From contig DMYC01000283.1 of NCBI GenBank assembly GCA_003482695.1, positions 1 to 5,216 of the forward strand: a stretch of 5,216 bases of DNA. The letters are read 5' to 3'. The stretch comes from Clostridiales bacterium UBA8960. Lineage in GTDB: Bacteria > Bacillota > Clostridia > Peptostreptococcales > Acidaminobacteraceae. A program made the translations under genes and the position numbers. Within the stretch, counting starts at the first letter, position 1. The number at the start of each line of letters is the position of its first letter. Positions 1 through 5,216 of this stretch are shown one piece after another. The notes under the pieces were generated by a model. It made no database searches, was not told the DNA's origin, and worked only from the letters and a program-made list of their open reading frames with translations.

Positions 1-2357
1 TCAGGTGGATCTTCTATCACACTCATGTCCCTAATGCCAATCATGGACATGTGAAGTGTTCTTGGAATTGGAGTGGCAGTCAATGTCAGAACATCAATAT
101 TTTCTTTCATCAACTTGATTTTTTCTTTATGTTTGACGCCAAATCTTTGTTCCTCATCGATGACCAATAGTCCCAAATCCTTAAACACAACATCATTTGA
201 CAAAAGCCTGTGCGTTCCGACGACGACATCCACAATCCCTGCTTTAATATCTTTGATGATTTTGGTTTGCTCCGCTTTTGTCTTGAATCTTGAAATCATC
301 TGAATATTCGCCGGATACTTTGAAAATCTCTCAACCATGTTATTGAAATGTTGTTGCGCCAGTATCGTCGTTGGCACCAATATCGCAACTTGCTTGGAAT
401 CCATGACGGCTTTAAATGCTGCCCTGAGCGCAACCTCGGTTTTTCCGTAGCCTACATCACCACAAAGCAACCTTTCCATCGGTTCAGGTTTTTCCATATC
501 CATTTTAATTTCGTCGATGCATTTGAGTTGATCGCGTGTTTCTTGATAAGGAAACAAAGCCTCAAACTCCCTTTGCCATTCATTGTCAGATGAAAATGCA
601 TACCCTCTTCTAGTGCGTCTCGCCGCATAGAGTTCAATGAGTTCATCCGTCATATCATCAATCAGTTTTTTAGCTCTGGATTTCGTTTTCTTCCATTCAG
701 TTCCACCTAGCCTATTGAGCTTCAGTTTTTCCTTATCGGTCCCCATATACTTTTGAACGAGACCAGCGCTTTCAACTGGAATGTAAAGGTAATCATCCTG
801 AGCGTATCTCAGTTTCAGAAAATCTTTCCGCGTCTGATCGATTTTCATTTGTTCAACGCCTAAATACTGAGCGATACCATGACTTTCGTGGACGACATAG
901 TCTCCTACGGCAAGCTCTGAAAACGCTTTTATAACTTTGCCTTGAGCGACCTTCTTACGGCTGATCTTTTTTCCTTCACCAAATAGTTCAGTTTCGGTAA
1001 GCACAACCGCCTTGAATGTATCAAAGTAAAATCCCGACTGAATCGGATGATAGAGTGCAATGGCTTGTCCACTCATGACCCGCTCGAAATCCTGTTCAGA
1101 ATTAATCGTCACTTCCAAACTCTCCATCGTTTGAAGAAAGCGTTCCAGTCTCTCTTTGTTACTGAATGCGATAAGAATATGGTAACCTTTGAGTTTCCAC
1201 TTTCTAATGTCGAGTGCAATTTGGTCAAACTTGCCGTAGTACTTGTTCATTTCACGTGATGAGAGTTTTATGATCTGCTGTGGCACAAACCCGTCCGTAT
1301 GCTTCATCAACATTTCACTGACGACGATCTGGTTTAGTGAAAGCGCATTGCGAATCGCTTCGAAATCATAGATTCGATCAAACTGCTCAGCGATAACCTC
1401 ACCACGCTCAAAATAATCGGTGAACTGCCTTTTATAGTCTTCATAATAACTTTTAAGTCTAGACACACATTGGTTGTTCCCCATGAAGAAAACAACTGGA
1501 TTATCTAGATAATCCAACAACAAATCTGATTGTTCGAAAAATAATGGGAAGTATTTATCGACACCATCGACGTAAATTTTCTCGTGCAAATGCTCTATGA
1601 TTTCATCTATTTTTTGCCTTTTTGTTTGCTTGTATTTTGATTTTAAAGATTCCAGTTTCTCAATAGCGCGCTCAATATGCTGAGAATCAAGCAAAATTTC
1701 TCGACAAGGGAAAATAGAAAACTGCGTATATTTACTGAGCGATTTTTGTGTCTCAATGTCAAAGGCACGTATTGAGTCTATTTCATCTCCAAAGAGTTCA
1801 ATTCTGTATGGCGATTCGTGCATCGTCGAAAAGATATCGAATATACCACCTCTGATGCTGTATTGTCCTTTTGACTCGACGATTTCCACGCGTTCGTATC
1901 CAAACTCAAACAGTTTATCCTGCAGTGTTTTCATCGAGATCTCTGATTGCATGTCAATATTCAGGCGATCCATCTTCTTTTTCGGATAGCGATAAGATAA
2001 ATTCTGCACAGACGCACAAACGATGACCTGCTTTGTGTTCATCATTTCTATTAATGCTTCCACACGCTCAATTGCCACTTGGTTAGAGTGGGCATACGAA
2101 TCAAACCACACCATCTCACGTGCAGGTAAAAAAATGGCATCTTCCATTTCTTCTGCCGCCAACTTAGCCTTATGCTCATCTTCAAAGAAGAGGATCACAT
2201 TGCGATTGTTAACTGCAGCAACTCTTTCAGCCACCCATTTGACGACCGTATGTTCAGAACCATGTATTAAAATGGGACTAATATTTTCTTGAATACTCTG
2301 AATCAATGTATTCATCTCAACTGAATGCTCAAATAAGTTTGAAAGTAATTTAGACAT
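1..2357 (-). CDS. mfd: Transcription-repair coupling factor Mfd, N-terminal 785 codons (3' end beyond window)
   Basis: Mfd is a cytoplasmic ATP-dependent DNA translocase that pushes stalled RNA polymerase off a lesion and recruits UvrA for nucleotide excision repair. The frame is open from ATG 2357 to the left edge with no internal stop. Residues ~1-300 form the UvrB-like module (RGGIFDIF at 169-176, IELFGDEID at 186-194, YFPLFFEQ at 269-276). The RNA polymerase-interacting domain begins near 486 (DYVVHESHGIAQYLGV, 486-501). The RecG-like translocase follows: FPYQETRDQ 602-610, Walker A GDVGYGKT 633-640, LVPTTILAQQH 660-670, GTHRLL 714-719, the DEEQ box 734-737 and TATPIPRT 760-767. As usual for Mfd, the N-terminal module shows no Walker A. 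The family is about 1150-1180 residues long, so roughly a third, including the second RecA-like lobe and the D7 domain, lies outside. The start is supported by AGGTGA five bases upstream. It follows pth after 9 nt and is probably co-transcribed and translationally coupled with it. Confidence 0.98.
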   Translation of the reverse strand, partial: MSKLLSNLFEHSVEMNTLIQSIQENISPILIHGSEHTVVKWVAERVAAVNNRNVILFFEDEHKAKLAAEEMEDAIFLPAREMVWFDSYAHSNQVAIERVEALIEMMNTKQVIVCASVQNLSYRYPKKKMDRLNIDMQSEISMKTLQDKLFEFGYERVEIVESKGQYSIRGGIFDIFSTMHESPYRIELFGDEIDSIRAFDIETQKSLSKYTQFSIFPCREILLDSQHIERAIEKLESLKSKYKQTKRQKIDEIIEHLHEKIYVDGVDKYFPLFFEQSDLLLDYLDNPVVFFMGNNQCVSRLKSYYEDYKRQFTDYFERGEVIAEQFDRIYDFEAIRNALSLNQIVVSEMLMKHTDGFVPQQIIKLSSREMNKYYGKFDQIALDIRKWKLKGYHILIAFSNKERLERFLQTMESLEVTINSEQDFERVMSGQAIALYHPIQSGFYFDTFKAVVLTETELFGEGKKISRKKVAQGKVIKAFSELAVGDYVVHESHGIAQYLGVEQMKIDQTRKDFLKLRYAQDDYLYIPVESAGLVQKYMGTDKEKLKLNRLGGTEWKKTKSRAKKLIDDMTDELIELYAARRTRRGYAFSSDNEWQREFEALFPYQETRDQLKCIDEIKMDMEKPEPMERLLCGDVGYGKTEVALRAAFKAVMDSKQVAILVPTTILAQQHFNNMVERFSKYPANIQMISRFKTKAEQTKIIKDIKAGIVDVVVGTHRLLSNDVVFKDLGLLVIDEEQRFGVKHKEKIKLMKENIDVLTLTATPIPRTLHMSMIGIRDMSVIEDPP

Positions 2358-2362
2358 ATTTT

Positions 2363-2368
2363 TCACCT
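2363..2368 (-). promoter_or_regulatory. mfd ribosome binding site overlapping the pth stop codon
   Basis: AGGTGA lies 5 nt before the mfd ATG. Its first two bases are the last two of the pth TAG stop (2369-2367). A ribosome finishing pth therefore stops on the mfd initiation site, which suggests translational coupling. Confidence 0.85.
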
Positions 2369-2924
2369 AAGCGTTAAATCGGTTCATCGCTATCTCAACA
2401 CCCGACTCAATTATTTTTACGACAGACTGCGCTGCTTTATCTAGTGTTTCGTTCATTTCGATCATTTCGTCTTTAGAAAATCTTTGAAGCACATAATCCC
2501 TGAGTTCCATTTGACTCGACTTGCCAATTCCGATTCTGACTCTTGGAAAATCGTCCTTCTCAAGTAAATAGATGATATTTCTCATGCCATTGTGCGTTCC
2601 AGCACTCCCTTTTTTTCTTATTCTAAGTTTCGCGAAGTCCGTATCGACATCGTCATAGACCACAATAAGATTTTCCATAGGGAGCTGATAGTAATTGCAG
2701 ATGCTCATAACCGTTTCACCACTTAAGTTCATATACGTTTGCGGTTTGACGAGGAGTACTTTTTCGCCTCCAATAGTACCCTCTCCGATCACTGCTTTGT
2801 ACTTAATCTTATTGACTTTTATATTGAATTTTTCTGCGAGTCGATCAATGACTAAAAATCCGACATTGTGACGCGTCAACTCATATTTTTTCCCTGGATT
2901 GCCCAGTCCGACGATAACAAACAC
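2367..2924 (-). CDS. pth: Peptidyl-tRNA hydrolase, GTG start, 185 aa
   Basis: Pth hydrolyses the ester bond of peptidyl-tRNAs that drop off ribosomes, freeing tRNA and peptide; it is a small essential cytoplasmic enzyme. With the GTG start the protein begins MFVIVGLGNPG, the normal family N-terminus, and its 185 residues fit the usual length of about 185-195. Visible motifs are VGLGNPG (5-11), RHNVG with catalytic His19 (E. coli His20), KPQTYMN ending in Asn66 (E. coli Asn68), VYDDVD with Asp91 (E. coli Asp93), and GSAGTHNG with Asn112 (E. coli Asn114), so all key residues are present. An in-frame TTG at 2948 would add eight residues (MLRSGGKK), but those codons contain the GGAGG ribosome binding site, and the TTG sits at the predicted transcription start, so I reject it. 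The gene follows a terminator and its own candidate promoter, and is followed by mfd after 9 nt. In Bacillus the ortholog is spoVC. Confidence 0.96.
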   Translation of the reverse strand: MFVIVGLGNPGKKYELTRHNVGFLVIDRLAEKFNIKVNKIKYKAVIGEGTIGGEKVLLVKPQTYMNLSGETVMSICNYYQLPMENLIVVYDDVDTDFAKLRIRKKGSAGTHNGMRNIIYLLEKDDFPRVRIGIGKSSQMELRDYVLQRFSKDEMIEMNETLDKAAQSVVKIIESGVEIAMNRFNA

Positions 2925-2931
2925 TTTTTTG

Positions 2932-2936
2932 CCTCC
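2932..2936 (-). promoter_or_regulatory. pth ribosome binding site (decides GTG start)
   Basis: GGAGG is followed by C and six A residues, giving a 7-nt spacer before GTG 2924. No comparably good Shine-Dalgarno precedes the upstream in-frame TTG at 2948. This is the main reason for choosing the GTG. Confidence 0.85.
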
Positions 2937-2956
2937 ACTTCTTAACAATCCATCAA

Positions 2957-2985
2957 ATTATATCAAAAAAAACGCTTAACAACAA
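2957..2985 (-). promoter_or_regulatory. Candidate sigma-A promoter for pth-mfd, extended -10
   Basis: On the minus strand a perfect TATAAT (2962-2957) is preceded by TG one base away (TGATATAAT), forming an extended -10. A weak -35, TTGTTG (2985-2980, three of six consensus matches), lies 17 bp upstream. Transcription would start near 2950, leaving a leader of about 26 nt with the GGAGG site before the pth GTG. The -35 and the spacer lie within the 3' half and U-tract of the prs terminator. The assignment rests on sequence match and placement only. Confidence 0.65.
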
Positions 2986-3002
2986 CGTCGTGTCAAGCGT
3001 TT
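2965..3002 (-). terminator. Rho-independent terminator after prs
   Basis: In the minus-strand transcript the arm at 3002-2991 (AAACGCUUGACA) pairs with the arm at 2981-2970 (UGUUAAGCGUUU). This gives a 12-bp stem with one G-U wobble and a 9-nt loop (2990-2982). The 3' arm runs into eight consecutive U (2972-2965). The wobble would be an A-C mismatch on the plus strand, so the hairpin is better formed in the minus-strand RNA. A run of seven A (3012-3006) lies just before it. It starts 24 bases after the prs stop and probably ends the glmU-prs transcript. Confidence 0.88.
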
Positions 3003-3026
3003 GACTTTTTTTAGCGATGTCGATCT

Positions 3027-3983
3027 TTAATCTTCAAACATTGTGCTAACAGAATCGTTATTGAATATTCTGCGAATCGCCTCAGAAAATGCTGGCGCCA
3101 CAGATAAAAGTGTCACTTTCTCAAGCGCTTTCATGTCTTGTGACAAATTAATGGAATCGAGAACGACCAGTTCAGTAATTTCTGAATCCTTGATCCTAGA
3201 AGCCGCTGGTCCAGAGAAAACACCATGTGTACAGCATGCATAAACTTCTTTTGCTCCGATTTCCTTGAGCGCTTTTGCTGCATTGACGATCGTACCTGCC
3301 GTATCGATCATGTCATCAATCAAAATAACATTTTTGCCTTTAACATCACCGATGATATTCATGATTTCAGAAACGTTCGGTTCTGGTCGTCTCTTATCGA
3401 CGATAGCAATCGGTGCATCTAACTTGTTTGCAAGGTCACGTGTTCTTGTAACGCTTCCAAGGTCAGGAGAAACGACCACTAAGTCTTTCAGATTTTTCGC
3501 TTTGAAGTACGTCGCTAAAATAGGAACGCCTTTTAAATGATCTAGAGGAATGTCAAAATACCCTTGAATCTGAGCCGCATGCAAATCCATGGTAAGCACT
3601 CTGTCCGCGCCTGCAGCTACAATCAAGTTTGCAACGAGTTTTGCAGAAATTGGATCTCTCGCTTTCGCTTTTCGGTCTTGCCTAGCATAACCATAATAAG
3701 GAATAACTGCTGTGATTCTACCCGCAGAAGCTCTTTTCAAAGCATCTATCATAATAAGCAATTCCATTAAATAGTCATTTACTTTAGGTAACGAAAAAGA
3801 TTGAACCACATAAACATCAATACCTCTTACTGTTTCATTGATATTTACAGATATTTCTCCATCGCTAAAGGTTTTTACGATACTGTCGCCTAGAGGTAAT
3901 CCCAATTCCTTACAAATGGCTCTTGCAAGATCTTGGTTTGCATTACCTGAAAAAACCTTTATCCTCCTGTCATTCGATTGCAT
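3027..3983 (-). CDS. prs: Ribose-phosphate pyrophosphokinase (PRPP synthetase), class I, 318 aa
   Basis: PRS transfers the pyrophosphoryl group of ATP to ribose 5-phosphate, giving PRPP for purine, pyrimidine, NAD, histidine and tryptophan synthesis. The protein is full length for bacterial class I enzymes (about 315 aa) and ends in the family-typical SVSTMFED. It contains ARQDRKA (100-106, ATP-binding region), [18 protein letters not shown] with His135 (133-150), the catalytic flexible loop DKRRPEP with Lys197 and Arg199 (196-202; E. coli Lys194/Arg196), and the PRPP/ribose-phosphate loop DDMIDTAGT (223-231). The SPDLGSV stretch at 172-178 has Ser177 where Bacillus and E. coli have Gly (GGV); this may be lineage-typical. 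Class I enzymes need Mg2+ and phosphate and are inhibited by ADP. The start is ATG 3983 with AGGAGG five bases upstream. The gene follows glmU after 9 nt and is followed by a terminator, so it is probably the last gene of its transcript. Confidence 0.98.
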   Translation of the reverse strand: MQSNDRRIKVFSGNANQDLARAICKELGLPLGDSIVKTFSDGEISVNINETVRGIDVYVVQSFSLPKVNDYLMELLIMIDALKRASAGRITAVIPYYGYARQDRKAKARDPISAKLVANLIVAAGADRVLTMDLHAAQIQGYFDIPLDHLKGVPILATYFKAKNLKDLVVVSPDLGSVTRTRDLANKLDAPIAIVDKRRPEPNVSEIMNIIGDVKGKNVILIDDMIDTAGTIVNAAKALKEIGAKEVYACCTHGVFSGPAASRIKDSEITELVVLDSINLSQDMKALEKVTLLSVAPAFSEAIRRIFNNDSVSTMFED

Positions 3984-3988
3984 TATTT

Positions 3989-3994
3989 CCTCCT
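3989..3994 (-). promoter_or_regulatory. prs ribosome binding site overlapping the glmU stop codon
   Basis: A perfect AGGAGG lies 5 nt before the prs ATG. Its first two bases are the last two of the glmU TAG stop (3995-3993, TAGGAGG). The arrangement suggests that prs translation is coupled to the end of glmU translation. Confidence 0.9.
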
Positions 3995-5216
3995 ACTTGT
4001 CCTTTTGATATTTGTTAGACCATTCGGTCTTATTGACTTGACGTTCTCTAGCAATTGCTAAAGCCCCTTCAGGTACATCTTCAGTAATCGTTGAACCAGC
4101 TGCAACATATGCTTTCTTACCAACTTTTACAGGTGCGATTAAATTTGTGTTGCAACCCACAAAAGCTTCATCGTCGACTTCAGTCAAATGCTTATTTAAA
4201 CCATCATAATTGACAAATACAACGCCACAGCCCAAATTGACATTTTTACCGATTTTCCCATCGCCCACATACGTTAAATGGGAAATTTTAGTGCCATCGC
4301 CAACTGTGCTGTTTTTTACTTCGACAAAATCGCCAATTTTAACATCCTTACCGATGATCGATTTTGGTCTTAAATAGGCGTATGGACCAACCACTGTTTT
4401 ATCGTCTATTTCCGACTCCAAAACGGTTGAATGTTTGATTTTCACATTGTCTTTTACAATCGAGTCAACCACTTCAGAATAAGGCCCAATAATACACCCT
4501 TCACCAATAACGGTCCTGCCCTTAATTTGAGTACCCGGTTCGATAATCGTATCTGCACCAATTATAGCGTTTTTTTCTATATAAATACTATCAGGCATTA
4601 TAAGTGTAACCCCTTCAAGCATCCAATGCTTCTTAATTTTATTTTGATGGTAACGTTCAGCCTCAGAAAGCGCCAAGCGATCGTTTACCCCCATGACTTC
4701 CATTTGATCTTTCGTAACAAAAGCACCTACGAGAAGCCCCTTATTTTTTATCGCCTCAAATGCATCTGTTAAATAGTACTCACCCTGCGTATTGTCACTT
4801 TTAAGCTGACTCAGCGCTTCTTTAAGAACTTTCGCATCAAACAGACCAATTCCGGAGTTTATTTCTGTTACCGACTTAATCTCAGGACTGGCATCTTTAT
4901 GTTCAACGATTCTTTCAAACTGACCTGATGCATTTCTAACAACACGGCCATAACCTGTTGGATCTTCGAAGATCGTCGAGATTAGACTCGCCATATAGCC
5001 ACCTTCTCTGTGATAAGCAATAAACGCATTCAGCGATGATTCGCTAAGTAAGGGGGCATCGCCAAATAGAACCAATACTTCACCCTCGACGATAAAGTCG
5101 TCTGCTGAACGAACGGCGTGTCCTGTACCTAACTGGACTTCCTGAACGACAAATTTTAAACCTTGTCCCGAAAGCACTTTCTCTACCAACTCTTTCCCAT
5201 GTCCGACAACGCAAAT
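3993..5216 (-). CDS. glmU: Bifunctional GlmU: GlcN-1-P acetyltransferase / GlcNAc-1-P uridyltransferase, 5' end missing
   Basis: GlmU acetylates glucosamine-1-phosphate with acetyl-CoA (C-terminal domain), then joins it to UTP (N-terminal domain) to make UDP-GlcNAc for peptidoglycan and other wall polymers. The frame is open to the right edge, giving 407 codons. Against the usual length of about 456, roughly 50 residues are missing, including the N-terminal nucleotide-binding signature. Counting from the first codon in the window, the uridyltransferase part shows QLGTGHA (28-34), FGDAP with the metal-binding Asp53 (E. coli Asp105), a NSGIG motif and GVND (176-179). A left-handed beta-helix of hexapeptide repeats starts near 205. 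It carries LRP (282-284), SHLTYVGD with the catalytic His313 (E. coli His363), NYDG (336-339) and AGSTIT. It ends in a short Lys-rich tail. A TTG at 5189 lies in frame but is internal, because the residues before it (VVGHG) belong to the family sequence. The TAG stop overlaps the prs ribosome binding site. Confidence 0.97.
   Translation of the reverse strand: MCVVGHGKELVEKVLSGQGLKFVVQEVQLGTGHAVRSADDFIVEGEVLVLFGDAPLLSESSLNAFIAYHREGGYMASLISTIFEDPTGYGRVVRNASGQFERIVEHKDASPEIKSVTEINSGIGLFDAKVLKEALSQLKSDNTQGEYYLTDAFEAIKNKGLLVGAFVTKDQMEVMGVNDRLALSEAERYHQNKIKKHWMLEGVTLIMPDSIYIEKNAIIGADTIIEPGTQIKGRTVIGEGCIIGPYSEVVDSIVKDNVKIKHSTVLESEIDDKTVVGPYAYLRPKSIIGKDVKIGDFVEVKNSTVGDGTKISHLTYVGDGKIGKNVNLGCGVVFVNYDGLNKHLTEVDDEAFVGCNTNLIAPVKVGKKAYVAAGSTITEDVPEGALAIARERQVNKTEWSNKYQKDK

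Noticed and set aside
2023..2292. 89-codon plus-strand open frame opposite mfd, and similar antisense frames at 1047-1259, 1756-1989 and 3265-3540
   Set aside because: All are antisense to well-conserved Mfd or PRS codons and have no recognisable domain; they are best explained as shadows.
1..2357. RecG helicase as an alternative for the left-hand gene
   Set aside because: The translocase motifs are shared with RecG, but the UvrB-like N-terminal module and the RNA polymerase-interacting domain before them are specific to Mfd.
2942..2953. Tiny frame ATG GAT TGT TAA just upstream of pth (minus strand), as a possible leader peptide
   Set aside because: Its ATG lies at or upstream of the predicted transcription start and has no ribosome binding site; four codons including the stop carry no signal.
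2991..2996. Perfect -35 hexamer TTGACA on the minus strand
   Set aside because: It is 28 bp from the TATAAT, too far to pair with it, and no -10-like hexamer occurs at 16-18 bp. It is simply part of the terminator 5' arm.
2965..3012. Bidirectional terminator reading
   Set aside because: On the plus strand the stem has an A-C mismatch and the T-run is separated from it by three bases. No plus-strand gene ends here, so I call it only for the minus strand.
4431..4772. 113-codon plus-strand open frame opposite glmU
   Set aside because: It lies wholly antisense to a strongly conserved coding region, its translation resembles no family I recognise, and its length is plausible by chance opposite a constrained frame.

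Overview
The window is a gene-dense piece of chromosome from a moderately AT-rich bacterium, most likely a member of the Bacillota (Firmicutes). All four genes lie on the minus strand. Read in transcription order they are glmU (3' part only), prs, pth and mfd (5' two-thirds only). This order resembles the conserved gcaD(glmU)-prs-ctc-spoVC(pth)-fin-mfd block of Bacillus, but here nothing lies between prs and pth, or between pth and mfd, that could be ctc (rplY) or fin. That spacing, together with Clostridia-like residues in Pth (GSAGTHNG) and PRS (SPDLGSV), makes me lean towards a Clostridia-type organism. This placement is an inference from memory of family sequences, not from a search. No in-frame TGA occurs and all Trp codons seen are TGG, so there is no sign of the mycoplasma genetic code.

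Layout, right to left. Positions 5216-3993 hold glmU without its first ~50 codons. Its TAG stop lies inside the Shine-Dalgarno of prs (3983-3027). A 97-base gap after prs carries a clear rho-independent terminator. Overlapping it is a good candidate sigma-A type promoter (extended -10 TGATATAAT) that would drive pth (2924-2367) and mfd (2357 to the left edge). As at glmU/prs, the pth stop lies within the mfd Shine-Dalgarno, with the same 9-nt gap. The window therefore looks like two translationally coupled gene pairs, glmU-prs and pth-mfd, separated by a compact terminator-promoter element.

The genes are core housekeeping functions: UDP-GlcNAc synthesis for the cell wall (GlmU), PRPP supply for nucleotides, His and Trp (PRS), recycling of peptidyl-tRNA (Pth) and transcription-coupled DNA repair (Mfd). 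I read the mfd frame codon by codon and found it uninterrupted. I found no mobile element, CRISPR array, RNA gene or novel system. The plus-strand open frames are antisense shadows of these genes. The points of interest are small-scale: the terminator/promoter overlap, the pth start codon, and the paired stop/SD overlaps.
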